Shown: in pieces, positions 43,895 to 57,551 of the stretch
Position numbering within the stretch: position 1 is the stretch's first letter
Layout: every line of letters begins with the position of its first letter
Assembly: GCA_026874595.1 (NCBI GenBank)
Contig: CM049306.1
Location: forward strand, 15,209,019 to 15,273,018
Length of the DNA stretch: 64,000 nt
Direction of reading: 5' to 3'
Origin: Sipunculus nudus
Lineage: Eukaryota; Annelida; Sipuncula; Golfingiida; Sipunculidae
Notes under the pieces: generated by a model
The model's input: the letters and a program-made list of their open reading frames with translations, nothing else
The model's database searches: none
Told to the model about the DNA's origin: nothing
Program-made: the position numbers and the translations under genes

Positions 43895-45839
43895 GAATGT
43901 AATACAGAAGCTCAAGTATATGAATAACGAATGCATTGATGGCCATGATTCTTTGAATATATATATATTGGTCATGAAGTGTTCATCAGTTACTGCAGAC
44001 TGGTGGCAATACCTGTATTTTTTCAAATGTTAACACATTTTTTTCTATTTATGAGACCTTCAAATGAAGTGGTCATCTGTCAAAAAGCCCACTGAAACCC
44101 ATTTCTAAGGACTCTTCACAAAATTCATTATTTTTTTGCACTCTGGCAGTCATTTTGCTCATTATTCAACATTCCTTGAATTCAGCTGAGCGTCATGGCC
44201 CATGGGCCACTAGTTCATGTATATCAGCATTTGAAAAGCTAAAAAAATGGCCCTGCTAAAATGAAACTCTGTAAATCATAGAATGATGGACATGAGCTCA
44301 AGTATATGCACTTTGTAATAAATGAAAACTGTGGCCTAAAACCATTTAATGATGCACCAAGGGAAAATTAAAGAAAAAAAAATCAAAATAGTCCAAGTCT
44401 CAACAAAAAGAATTAATTTAACATTAAAATTATGAGATTCATCTTGTTTATTTGCCTGTGTATTGAAGGGGTAAGTGGGGGGAGGGGTCTCTGTTACTGC
44501 TCGCTGCTGAAAAAAAATATGAAATTATAAGATTCATCTTATTTATAGTACAGGTCTGTTAACAGAAAGGGGTGGGGTACAGGTCTGTTAACAGAATGGG
44601 GTGGGGGTGGGGGGGGGGGGGAGAGAGAGAAAGGCTTCCTGTGGTATTAACTGCAGAGAGCCTGACCAAGCTCAACAAGAGAGAGGGCTTGCCTCAGTGA
44701 CGGGATTACATAACAAGAGCCTGGGGAGCATAGAGAGCTGCACTGAATGACCTACAGTGACCAAAGTGGACTGCTTGACAATGTAAGGGAATACATCAAG
44801 AGCCTCCAAAAAAATTCAATTACTAGCCTAATTTTGCAGCTTTTATTTTCAAATTTCAGATTTTAACAGATTAAATCCTTATGTGTACATGCTGTGAAAA
44901 TAAAATCCACAGTACTCACAGGAAAACTAGTGGCCCATGGGCAATGACACTCAGTTGAATTCAAGGAATGTTGAACAATGAGCAAAATGACTCCCAGAGT
45001 GCTAAAAAATCATGAATTTTGTGAAGAGTCTTTAGAAATGTCTGGTTTATGAGAAAACTCTCCAAGACAGATTGACATGCCAAATTTCAGACAAAAACCT
45101 TGAACCACTCCTAAGATATGAGCAATTTTCACCCAAAGCACATGTAGGTAAGGACGCCACAGGAAAATGATTGCAGGTGGCTCCACCAGTCTTGAGTACA
45201 AGATGGAGGAGTCCAAGATCTATGGGTATGCACCAATTCAGGCCAATACAGCAAATCACTCAAGAGAAAAAGGCATTTATTTATATTACAAAACCATAAA
45301 AGTATGTGGCCCCACCTGTCTGGTTTATGAGAAAACTTTCCAAGATGGATGGACGTGCCAAATTTCAGACCAATATCTGGAACCATTCCTGAGATATGAG
45401 AAATTTTCACAAAAAGAAATATACTGATGGACGCCAAGCAAAAACTACTGCAGACAGCATCACCCGTCTTTTTTAAAAGAATGTAGGTGTTGAGGATCTA
45501 TGAACATGCACAATTTCAACCCAATACATTGAAGATCCACCAAGATGAACAGATGGCAAATGCACAGATGGACACTACGCAAAAAGTATTGTAGGCACCA
45601 CCAGTCGCAATTATGAGATGGAGAGATCCAAGATCTATGGACATACAAACTTTCAGCACAATACATTGAGCCACTTCTGAGATATGGCCTATTATCTAAA
45701 AGACACCCAGATTCTTACTGCACAGAAAGGATTGCTGGTGGTGCCACCTGTATTTGTTAGGCACAACAACATAGGTGAAGGAACAACTATGCTGGGTTTC
45801 GGAAAGATTGGTCCAAGGGTCTCAGAGGAGTTCTCTGGA
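43895..45839. repeat. Mixed repeat remnants with a 0.7-kb spacer between inverted start modules
   Basis: 43895-44075 is a family A fragment. Arms at about 44092-44215 and 44927-45045 are inverted copies (TTGAATTCAGCTGAGCGTCA against ATGACACTCAGTTGAATTCA, continuing to GAAGAGTC). 45046-45780 holds family B-like units (CCAAGATCTATGGACATAC, GTGCCACCTG). A G run with (GA)n lies near 44590-44630. Confidence 0.65.
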
Positions 45840-46406
45840 AACTAACGCAGAGTTTTTGTATCACATTTTTAATTATTCTGGGGGGTACTTACGAGCCCCA
45901 TAGCTTGGAGAATATGGGTAACAGAGACCATATTTCAGATTTCCATAGAGACTTTTCATGGATCTCCTTTGATGTCATGTTAGAAGATTCAAGGTCCAGC
46001 GGTTACAATTTGTGCCCTCTTAACAGATGACAGCTTCTTTGAAGGTATCAAAAATAGAGAAAAAAAATTCGTAAAAAATTAGAAAAACAAACATGGCGCC
46101 ACGAGTTTGCAGGAACTGATGGAACACTCATTGATCAATATTCATACAAAGAATCATTCTGATCAATGCAGTAGTTATTCAGATACTTGAGCTTTTGTAT
46201 AAAATTTTTTACTATTCTGGGGGGTACTTATGAGACCCATAGCTCAGAGAATATGGGTAACAGAGACCTAATTTCAGATTTGCACAGAGACTTATCATGG
46301 ACCACCCTGGATGTTGAGTTAGAATAGAAGATTCCAGGTCCAGCAGTTACAATTTGTGCCCTGTTACAAGATGGCAGCTATTTTGAAGGTATCAAAAATA
46401 GAGAAA
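45840..46406 (+). repeat. Family A units, left part of a split array
   Basis: Two monomers with TCTGGGGGGTACTTACGAGC and ATGGGTAACAGAGACC. The array stops at AAAAATAGAGAAAA, where a family G element starts, and resumes at 49699. Confidence 0.88.
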
Positions 46407-49400
46407 ACAAGGGACCCATGGGTCACGGCGCTCAGCTGATCGTGATTGGACTATAAATGTTTCTCCACTGTGATACTAAATCGAGTCGATAAAGCTTATG
46501 AATATCATGGACATGTTGGGCTATTATAAAGGAATGTAATGTAATATGTGAGTAAATGATAAATGAAATAACCTGACTGATGGATTAATATAGTCAAATA
46601 TAGTGGTTTATTTTTTATTTATTTAGGAGGGGTTGAAAATTGTGATATATTTGAGCAAATATGAATGCAATGACAGCAGTAATAAGCAGTAGTAGAATGA
46701 TGATAAGGCTATTTGTTGAAGGATCTAAAATGTATGGTAGTCTGCAAGCTTTCAATTTGACAGATATGATGTTATGATTAACTATGCTGATGAAGTGATT
46801 TATGAATTTTTGACTGTATGACACAATATCTCTTTAGTCTTGACAAGGTACATTATTGTGATGCCCAATATGTCTACATATTACACAATATTGACATAAT
46901 TTCTGGCATGTACACAGGTACCTATGGACAAATAGTTATACAAAATATTAAAGTATGAATATATCTGATTCATCTTGTTCTTGCTTACTGAGGCTGACTT
47001 TGGGATGGGGTTTAGGAGAAGGGAAAAGTGAGGGCAGCACGAAGGTGGATGTAGAAATATTCTATTGTAATGTTTTCATTTATATAAATATATGAAAAGC
47101 TAAGAGGAAAGGGGCCCTCCTACTTGGTTATAGTAAAGTTCTAAATATATGATTGCAAACTAATACTCTGACAAGACTGTCATGAAGAAAAACAGTAAAA
47201 GTTTTGAGATACTGTGATGCATATGAAAATTTACAGATGGACAGGCAAGTGGACAGAATGGACTAATACCTTTATTTCACTTTCAAGGGAATAATGCATT
47301 GAAGTTTATATATAATCCTATTTTTTTAAGCATATCCACTTTTTCCATTAAGAAGTTTTTATCTGAATAAATTTTTTATTTACAGGTTTTATAAATTTTT
47401 AATGAAAAAACCTGAAATTATAAGTTGAAATATTAGAATTGTTGCAAAAGTTGCAATCATTATATATACAGAGTAAAAAACTGAAACTATAAGTTAAAAT
47501 ATTTGAATTGTTGCAAAAGATGCAATCATTATATATCAAGAGTGTAGCTTATATTGGGTCATATTATATACATATTATATACATGTATGCATACACATAT
47601 ATTTTATTATTTTTAAATCATAAATGTTTAAACTGAATTTAAAAGAAAATAATGCCACAACATGGCATCTACAAGCATATTCCTTGAATCACTATTATAA
47701 AAGTTTTGCACCTTGGAGTTTTCAGTGCATGCTTAATTTTATTCACCAAAATAAAATAAAAGATTCAGTAAATTTGATAAAATAAAACATCTTTTCAAAT
47801 AAAGTATACACACTATTGGTTGAATGAGGGACAAACAATATCATTGTGCTAATTACTATCCCAGTTTTAATTTATTACTGGAATTAATAGTCAATTTCAC
47901 ACCTGGTGAAGATTTTACTCCTCTGAAGTAAGGAATTACTATCTCATGAACATCCACACTTTCATAGCAATACACCACTTTGTGGACACAATTAAATGTA
48001 CACTTTAATCATTGTAACCCTGGTGGTACAATACAAAATCTAAAATGTAGCAAAGCCTAGAATAAGAATGAATCAAATACAGAAAATAATAACATTCATC
48101 TAGTTTATGCACAATCTGGGGGGGGGGGGGGGGAGTGCAGGGCAGAGGGGAAGCCTGCTGGAAGTGGCCAAGCTGACCCAAGGCAAGCTGCCTGGGGTGG
48201 GTTACATAATGCAAGTGAAGGCTGTAATACTAGGTGGGCTAGATGTAAACAACACTTGATATGGTGTATGAAAACATGAATAAAAGCTATTCTTTCCAAT
48301 CAATTTCTTTGAAATTTCAGATTTTAAAAGATTAAATCCTTATGTATATATGCTGTGAAAATTAAATCAACAGTGCCAAAGTTGGACAAAATTTAAGGTA
48401 TTGATTTTTTATTTATGCTAATAACTTGAAAAATTTGCAAAATTCAGATCTAATTTTGGGTAAACAATTGAATCTTGATTAAATAAAGTTATATTCCTGA
48501 AAAAAAAATCTCTAGGTTCAGCAATTCTCATGTTAGGTGAGTAAATATATTTCCTGATTTTTTTTAAAAATGCATTATGTTTTGGCCCATAACTTCAAAA
48601 TAATACCCAATACTGACCTAATTTTTGGTATGTTCATAGAAAATGTATGAAAGAACGTGAATACTAAATACGATCAAAAACAGATCAGTGGTTTTGATAT
48701 TAGGCAGCCTTGAAGTGTAACAATGGCTTTTTTTTATGGAAAACGGAGGTTTTTTTTTTCCTTAATATCTCAAAGGAAGGAAGTCCTAATGACCCAATTT
48801 TTGGTATGTTAGGAGATTTTGGGGACATCTAAAATTATGCCAACAGCTTGGGGAGCATAGAGATGTGCACTGAATGACCTACAGTCATCAAAGTGGACTG
48901 CTTGACAATGTAAGGGAATACAACGAGAGCCTCCAAAAAAATTCAATAACTAGCCTAATTTTGCAGGTTTTATTTTCAAATTTCAGATTTTAACAAATTA
49001 AATCCTTATGTATACATGCTGTGAAAATTAAATCCACAGTACTTACAGTAAAAAAACGTGCCATGGCCAAAGTTGGGCAAAATTTAAGGTACCAATTTTA
49101 TATTTTTGCCAATATTTAAAAAAATTTAACAGATTTTGATATAATTTTTGGTATACAATTATATTTTGATTAATTAAAGTTGTATTTTTGGAAAAAAGTC
49201 CCTACCTTTAACACTTTTGGTCTTAAGTGACCAAATATCTTCCTGATTTTTTTACAAAGTCCATTATGTTTGGGCCCATAACTTTTTTAAATTATATAAT
49301 AGTATTATATAATTTATTATTAATATTATTAATACTGACTTAATATCTGGCATGTACATAGGAACTATATAGAGGAATATTTATGGTAAATATGAAAAAA

Positions 49401-49698
49401 ACCAGATGAGTGGTTTTGATAATAGGCAGTCCTGAAGTGTGAAAATAGATTTCTAATAAAAAATTGAGGTTTTTCCTTGATATCTCGAAGGAACGAAGTC
49501 CTATTGACCCAATTTTCGGCATGGTAGGAGATTTTGGGGACATCTAACTGTATGCCGAATTTCAGATTCGTAGGTCAAACAGTGTCGAAACGTGCCAGTC
49601 TTACGGACGGACATCCGGACGGACGGACAGACAGATGGACGGACGACGGACAATGGACCACGACTATAGCTCAGATGATTACTAGTCTGCTGAGCTAA
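46407..49698 (+). mobile_element. Family G element copy 1, 3.3 kb
   Basis: Starts ACAAGGGACCCATGGGTCAC, GGCGCTCAGCTGA; ends ACGGACGGACAGACAGATGG, CTCAGATGATTACTAGTCTG, CTGAGCTAAA. It interrupts family A monomers at the AAAAATAGAGAAAA position; about 40 bases of the monomer are missing at the right junction. Its 3.3-kb sequence is almost the same as 51932-55185. A G run (48119-48133) varies between copies. No coding sequence of note. Confidence 0.85.
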
Positions 49699-50320
49699 AC
49701 ATCGTTTGCAGGAACTGATGGAACACTCCACAATCAATATTCATACAAAGAATCATGCTGATCATGCAGTAGTTATTCAGATACTTGAGCTTTTGTATAA
49801 AATTTTTTATTATTCTGGGGGGTGCTTACAATACCCATAGCTCGGAGAATATGGGTAACAGAGACCTACTTTCAGATTTGCGCAGACTTTTCATGGACCA
49901 CCCTTGATGTTGAGTTAGAAGATTCCAGGTCTAGCAGTTACCATTTGTGCACTGTTACAAGATGGCAGCTTCTTTGAAGGTATTAAACTGATGGAACATC
50001 CCATGGTCATTATTCATGCAAATAATCATGGTGATCAATGCAATAGTTATTCAGATACTTGAGCTTTTGTATCAAATTTTGCATTATTCTGGGGGGGTAC
50101 TTCGGAGCCCCATAGCTTGAAGGATATGGGTAACAGAGACCTCATTCCCAGTTTCCAAAGAGATTTTTAATGTACCTCCCTTGATGTGAAGTTAGAAGAT
50201 TCCAGGTCCAGTAGTTATGATTTGTGCCCTGTTAATGGACGGCCGGACGGCCGGATGGCTGGGCAGCCAGACGGACAGCCAGACAGACGCCGGACAAAGG
50301 GTGATTGCTATAGCCATAAG
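49699..50320 (+). repeat. Family A units, right part of the split array, with ACGG/CCGG tail
   Basis: Continues GTTTGCAGGAACTGATGGAA. The tail reads AATGGACGGCCGGACGGCCG, GACGGACAGCCAGACAGACG then GCTATAGCCATAAGAATT, so the final CAGCTGAGCTAA is lost. Confidence 0.85.
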
Positions 50321-51931
50321 AATTATCTATCAATAATTTGATTTTTTTAAGTTATTGGCCAATTGTCAAGTGTGATTTCATCATGTTTTACTGAATATTT
50401 AAAGGAGTCACCAAATCTGTAACAAAAATTCAAGATCATCTGAAGTAATACAAGCTAAGCTGTCATTGACTGTGATACCTACCAGTACTTCAAAAAAACT
50501 ATGGAGCTGGGTTTAAGACATCTCTAAGTCATTATGAACTTTCAGCAATTTAAGTTTGCCAGTGGACTCAGAGCCCCAGAAAACCTGTTAATTTCTGATG
50601 TTGCATTATTCTGTATGTACACTGATAACATATTTTGAAGATTTGCTGAATTTAAATAGCCCCTATTTGATAGCATAACAGCACAGCAGTGGTGAACATA
50701 CCAGCAATGTTGCATGGGATAAAGATGCCAAACACTTTTATGCAAACTTAAAAGCAACATAAAAGAGTGAAAATTTATCCAAACACTGACTCTTCTACAG
50801 GATTTCATACTTTGAATGTTTTATTTTTTGTCAGGTCCCTGAAATAAAGGGTATGCAGGCATATCATAACCTTGTAGCACATAATCATTTTGATCAGTCT
50901 GAAAAAAGATCTGCCAGTGTTCATGTCTTAAAAACAAAAACTTTTCATCTTGTTGCTTATATATTCAACTTACCTGTATTACTTTCTACAAATACTATGA
51001 AATACTGTCATAACAATCTGTATTACCAAAGCTGTTAGTTTATTTGACAAAAATAATGGGCATAATTATATCATCAATTGTTGATATTCTTGATAAAAGT
51101 CAATTCTTTACAAGCCCTGCAAACTTCTTTGTGACCCTATTCAAACATTCAACAAAGCAAACATATCCAATGTTAACCTATCCACTCAAATGTGGACAAT
51201 TCCTGTCAAGACCATGTGTTCATGTGTTATTAATTACACATACCAGCACTGAGGTGTATTCACTTTTGTTCCAAAGACCTAGATAATGGACATTAATGGG
51301 GATTAAACAGGTCTGGAACTCCATATGTTGCTTACTGAAAACATTTCATGCAACATCAGACAATCTGCTCACAAGCTACTGCAGCCTGCTCTTGCAGACA
51401 TATAAATGATGTAATATAATTAACAGCTTTGGAGTTTTAATAATACGTTTAATAAACAAGAATTATCTGAACATCTCAGATACTCATAACACTGCAAACC
51501 ATAACAAGGAATGCTTGGGTCATGGCCCTCAGTAGAATTTTGTAAAATTTTAGCAAATGCAAAACATACCTACTTCTATTGTTATTTTTTTAATATATCC
51601 ACATTTGAAAACCTAACAGGAAATGGCCTTGCTTTTTGGTAATAACCAGGTGCTAATTATATGATGGCCAAACTAGTCCTCTGACACGACTGCCCTGAAG
51701 AAATTTTCAGTAAAGATTTCTTAGGTACTGTGTTGCAAAGGAAATATTTACAGGTGGACAGACAGGTGGAAAGGATTGCCCTTTTTATTTGACTTTCTGC
51801 TTAGGCAGAGGAATAATGATTTTAAGTTTATATATAAAACCTTATTTTTCCAGCATATCCATTTATGGCAGGGGAATGATGATTTATTTAATGAATAATT
51901 TTTATCACATTCAATTTTTTATCTAATTTAA
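50321..51931. other. No gene seen
   Basis: AT-rich, apparently lower-copy sequence. The small open frames (for example 50853-51038 and 51044-51286) show no domain. Confidence 0.5.
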
Positions 51932-54900
51932 ACAAGGGACCCATGGGTCACGGCGCTCAGCTGATCATGATTGGACTATAAATGTTTCTCCACTGTGATA
52001 CTATATCGAGTCGATAAAGCTTATGAATATCATGGACATCTTGGGCTATTATAAAAGAATGTAATGTAATATGTGAGTAAATGATAAATGAAATTACCTG
52101 ACTGATGGATTAAAAGAGTCAAATATAGTGTTTTATTTTTTATTTATTTAGGAGGGGTTGAAAATTGTGATATATTTGAGCAAATATGAATGCAATGACA
52201 GCAGTAATAAGCAGTAGTAGAATGATGATAGGGCTATTTGTTGAAGGATCTAAAGTGTATGGTAGTCTGCAAGCTTTCAATTTGACAGATATGATGTTAT
52301 GATTAACTATGCTGATGAAGTGATTTATGAATTTGTGACTGTATGACACAATATCTCTTTAGTCTTGACAAGGTACATTATTGTGATGCCCACTATGTCT
52401 ACATATTACACAATATTGACATAATTTCTGGCATGTACATAGGTACCTATGGACGAATAGTTATACAAAATATTAAAGTATGAATATATCTGATTCATCT
52501 TGTTCTTGCTTACTGAGGCTGACTTTGGGATGGGGTTCGGAGAAGGGAAAAGTGAGGGCAGCACGAAGGTGGATGTAGAAATATTCTATTGTAATGTTTT
52601 TCATTTATATAAGAATATAAAAAGCTAAGAGGAAAGGGGCCCTCCTACTTGGTTATAGTAAAGTTCTAAATATATGATTGCAAACTAATACTCTGACAAG
52701 ACTGTCATGAAGAAAAACAGTAAAAGTTTTGAGATACTGTGATGCATATGAAAATTTACAGATGGACAGGCAAGTGGACAGAATGGACTAATACCTTTAT
52801 TTCACTTTCAAGGGAATAATGCATTTAAGTTTATATATAATCCTATTTTTTTAAGCATATCCACTTTTTCCATTAAAAAGTTTTTATCTGAATAAGTTTT
52901 TTATTTACAGGTTTTATAAATTTTTAATGAAAAAACCTGAAATTATAAGTTGAAATATTAGAATTGTTGCAAAAGTTGCAATCATTATATATACAGAGTA
53001 AAAAACTGAAACTATAAGTTAAAATATTTGAATTGTTGCAAAAGATGCAATCATTATATATCAAGAGTGTAGCTTATATTGGGTCATATTATATACATAT
53101 TATATACATGTATGCATACACATATATTTTATTATTTTTAAATCATAAATGTTTAAACTGAATTTAAAAGAAAATAATGCCACAACATGGCATCTACAAG
53201 AATATTCCTTGAATCACTATTAAAAAGTTTTGCACATTGGAGTTCTCAGTACATGCTTAATTTTATTCACAAAAATAAAATAAAAGATTCAGTAAATTTG
53301 ATAAAATAAAACATCTTTTCAAATAAAGTATACACACTATTGGTTGAATGAGGGACAAACAATATCATTGTGCTAATTACTATCCCAGTTTTAATTTATT
53401 ACTGGAATTAATAGTCAATTTCACACCTGGTGAAGTTTTTACTCCTCTGAAGTAAGGAATTACTTATCTCATGAACATCCACACTTTCATAGCAATACAC
53501 CACTTCGTGGACACAATTAAATGTACACTTTAATCATTGTAACCCTGGTGGTACAATACAAAATCTAAAATGTAGCATAGCCTAGAATAAGAATGAATCA
53601 AATACAGAAAATAATAACATTCATCTAGTTTATGCATCATCTGGGGGGGGGTGCAGGGCAGAGGGGAAGCCTGCTGGTAGTGGCCAAGCTGACCCAAGGC
53701 AAGCTGCCTGGGGTGGGTTACATAATGCAAGTAAAGGCTGTACTACTAGGTGGGCTAGATGAAAACAACACTTGACATGGTGTATGAAAACATGAACAAA
53801 AGCTATTCTTTACAATCAATTTCTTTGAAATTTCAGATTTTAAAAGATTAAATCCTTTGTATATATGCTGTGAAAATTAAATCAACAGTGCCAAAGTTGG
53901 ACAAAATTTAAGGTATTGATTTTTATTTATGCTAATAACTTGAAAAATTTGCAAAATTCAGATCTAATTTTGGGTAAACAATTGAATCTTGATTAAATAA
54001 AGTCATATTCCTGAAAAAAGTCTCTAGGTTCAGCAATTCTCATGTTAGGTGAGTAAATATATTTCCTGATTTTTAAAAAAATTGCATTATGGTTTGGCCC
54101 GTAACTCCAAAATAATACCCAATACTGACCTAATTTTTGGTATGTTCATAGAAAATGTATGAAAGAATGTGAATACTAAATACAATCAAAAACAGATCAG
54201 TGGTTTTGATATTAGGCAGCCTTGAAGTGTAACATTGGCTTTTTTATGGAAAACGGAGTTTTTTTCCTTTAATATCTCGAAGGAACGAAGTCCTAATGAC
54301 CCAATTTTTGGTATGGTAGGAGATTTTGGGGACATCTAAAATTATGCCAACAGCCTGGGAGCATAGAGATGTGCACTGAATGACCTACAGTCATCAAAGT
54401 GGACTGCTTGACAATGTAAGGGAATACAATGAGAGCCTCCAAAAAAAAATCAATAACTAGCCTAATTTTGCAGCTTTTATTTTCAAATTTCAGATTTTAA
54501 CAGATAAAATCCTTATGTATACATGCTGTGAAAATTAAATCCACAGTACTTACAGGAAAAAAAACGTGCCGTGGCCAAAGTTGGGCAAAATTTAAGGTAC
54601 CAATTTTATATTTTTGCCAATATTTAAAATATTAAACAGATTTTGATCTAATTTTTGGTATACAATTAAAATTTGATTAATTTAAGTTGTATTACTGGAA
54701 AAAAAGTCCCTACCTTTAACACTTTTGGTCTTAAGTGACCAAATATCTTCCTGATTTTTTTACAAAGTCCATTATGTTTGGGCCCATAACTTTTTTAAAT
54801 TATATAATACTGACTTAATATCTGGCATGTACATAGGAACTATATAGAGGAATATTTATGGTAAATATGAAGAAAACCAGATGAGTGGTTTTGATATTAG

Positions 54901-55185
54901 GAGCTCCTGAAGTGTGAAAATAGATTTCTAATAAAAAATTGAGGTTTTTCCTTAATATCTCAAAGGAACGAAGTCCTATTGACCCAATTTTCGGCATGGT
55001 AGGAGATTTTCGGAACATCTAACTGTATGCCAAATTTCAGATTCGTAGGTCCAATGGTGTCGAAACGTGCCAGTCTTACGGACGGACATCCAAACAGACG
55101 GACGGACGGACAGACAGACAGACGGACGGACGACGGACAATGGACCACGACTATAGCTCAGATGACTTATAGTCAGCTGAGCTAA
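51932..55185 (+). mobile_element. Family G element copy 2, 3.25 kb
   Basis: Collinear with 46407-49698 throughout, with the same start, TTTAGGAGGGGTTGAAAATT near 52145, the GTGCAGGGCAGAGGGGAAGC block near 53648, and the same tail ending CAGCTGAGCTAA at 55185. Main differences are a shorter G run (53642-53650) and the copy number of GGAC/GACA words in the tail. Flanks differ from copy 1, so each is a separate insertion rather than one duplicated locus. Confidence 0.85.
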
Positions 55186-55735
55186 AAAATTATAAGTTTG
55201 CAATATAAAAAAAACTGAAAGATATAAGTTAATTAAGAATTATAAGTCACGTCATTATTTATTCTTAAGTAGGCTCCTATCATGTAAACATAAGCAAACA
55301 CATATATTTTCTTATTTTTTAATAATGAATTTAAAAGACAATTATCTTTTTTAAAGATAAAATCACTAAAAAAGATAATGCCACAACATGGCATCTTCAA
55401 GATTATTCCTTGGATCACTTTTCAACAGTTTTCTACATTGGAGATTAATGTGCATGATTAATTATTTTAACTTATTTGACCATTTAAATGACTATTGGTA
55501 CTAAGTTCAGCTTCCTGTACCTTCCAAAAATCACCAAACTGGAGTAATTTTAAAGAAAAAAATTTTAGCCTTCCCCATGTAAACCTAAGTATATTGAGAT
55601 GGCTCAATCTGACAAGTTTGACAGCTGACTAATTTTTGCAAAGTGATGCTAGCTCCTGCCATTTTTGAGACAGTATAGGTTAACATACACCAAACATTAC
55701 ATACCTCACCATTGCACGTAATTGCATGAGCTCCC
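55186..55735. repeat. AT-rich sequence and a family C fragment
   Basis: 55495-55735 carries AAGTTCAGCTTCCTGTACC, TTTTTGCAAAGTGATGCTAG and GCATGAGCTCCC, a worn family C unit. 55186-55494 shows nothing identifiable. Confidence 0.65.
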
Positions 55736-55841
55736 AGTCTTTAACCATTAGTGGACAAACATTATGCCTAACCATCTGCTTTTACAGAGACACATGCTAC
55801 TGCAAGTATACACCAATTCAGCAGGTCTATATCTTTATAAT

Positions 55842-56942
55842 TGTATCCGCCAAAACAGAGTTTTGCCGATACTATGTTTTCAGCCCACCGCTGACGCCGC
55901 CGCCGCCGCCGTGTAGGTGTCCGGAGAACTCCTCCGTAACCGCTGGGTGGAATTTTACGAAACCAGGGATTATGTTCGGGTCAAATATGAACTGCTGCAC
56001 CCCGATTTTGTTTTGACCTCTATCCTTTCCTCTGCGCTCTGCGTCCGTTTGTGCGTCTTTTTCCACACATAAACTCACATATCTCGGGAACCGTTTGACC
56101 GATCAGGAAAATTTTTTTTGCACAAATGTAGCCCTTGGATAGCTCTATAACATACACAAAAAATGGTGGCGCCACCTTTTACCATGTTTGCACAGTGTCC
56201 ATCTGTTCATCTGCCTTGGGTTAAAATCACTCATATCTCTGCAGTGAATTGACTAATTCACCTGAAATTCGGCATGCGTATACATCCAGGATAGCGTTTT
56301 TGATTTTATGACAGATGGCGCCACCTACATTCACGTTCACGCTGATCACATCCAAGCTCATATCTCGGGAACCGTTTGACTGATTAGGCCAAAATTTTGC
56401 ATGTGTATAGATCTCACATAGCTCTTTATCATACGCAAAACTGGTGGTGCCACCTGCAACCATTTTTGCACAGGGTCTGTTTGTCTGCGTAGGGATAATG
56501 TCACTCATATCTCGGCAGTGGTTTGACATATCTGCCTAAAATTTTGCAGTTTTATACATCCTGGATAGCTTTCTTGATTTTATGACAGGTGGCGCCACCT
56601 ACATTCTAGTTTATGCAGCAGATATCCAAGCTCATATCTTGGGAACTGTTTGACTGATTGGGCCAAAGTTTTGCATGTGTATAGTTCTCACATAGCTCTT
56701 TATCATACACAAAACTGGTGGCGCCACCTGCAACCATTTTTGCACAGTGTCCATCTGTTTGTCTGCCAAGGGCAAAAATCACTCATATACATGTAGTGGT
56801 TTGACTTATCTGCCTTAAACGGCTTTCTGGATTATGTGGTAGGTGGCGCAACCTACATACACAATTTGGCTGCAGACATCTATGCTAATATGCAACACTT
56901 CACTCTATTTCCCCTTGCCACTCAATCAATGCCTCACTCCAC
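55842..56942 (-). mobile_element. Family B element, minus orientation
   Basis: On the plus strand it begins TGTATCCGCCAAAACAGAG and a hairpin partner TTTTGCCGATACTATG, passes a (GCC)n stretch near 55894-55910, then monomers with CATATCTCGGGAACCGTTTG, ACATAGCTCTTTATCATAC and exact GGTGGCGCCACC at 56165, 56588 and 56717. It stops at TCAATGCCTCACTCCA without the far end. Confidence 0.85.
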
Positions 56943-57281
56943 AGTTTAGAATCTGTCCAGAATCTTGATGTAAACAGTAGAAACAGGACACAGCCCTACC
57001 AAAATTCCTCTCCTGATACATACATAAAGGACTAAATTGTCAGCTTTGATACTAAATGTTAATATGACATAATCATGAATAATTCCTTTGGAGACCATTT
57101 TTAGTTACACTGAAAACTTTATTTATTAATTATGCAAAAGAAGATTAAATCTTAACAGAAGTATGTACTATAAAATAAATTTATGTGAAATATATATGAA
57201 AATAATAAAAAATGTACAAGTATGCATATAATTATAAATCAATATTTTACATATGTCAGTCTCTTTACAATGGATTGCATT

Positions 57282-57284
<3 letters not shown>
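56943..57284. other. No gene seen
   Basis: AT-rich; nothing identifiable. Confidence 0.6.

Positions 57285-57345
<61 letters not shown>
57285..57345. repeat. (TA)n microsatellite, ~30 units
   Basis: Uninterrupted alternating AT for about 60 bases. Confidence 0.97.
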
Positions 57346-57348
<3 letters not shown>

Positions 57349-57551
57349 AGAATTAAAGAAGCTGAAATAATTAAGATCTCCAGTATCATTAGGCTTATTG
57401 TGTAAATGACAGACACAGTATAAGAAAATTGTGTAGGTAACTGGATGATATAGGTGCTTCTAATATGAATATATAATATAAAAATGTGATTGCAGTGCTA
57501 GTTTATAGCACTCATGGCTGCGCAAAGTCTATAATCCTCCCATCAGTTTAT

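Noticed and set aside
46615-46824. 69-residue frame conserved at 52140-52349
   Set aside because: The two copies are in near-identical elements, so conservation reflects recent DNA copying rather than selection on a protein.
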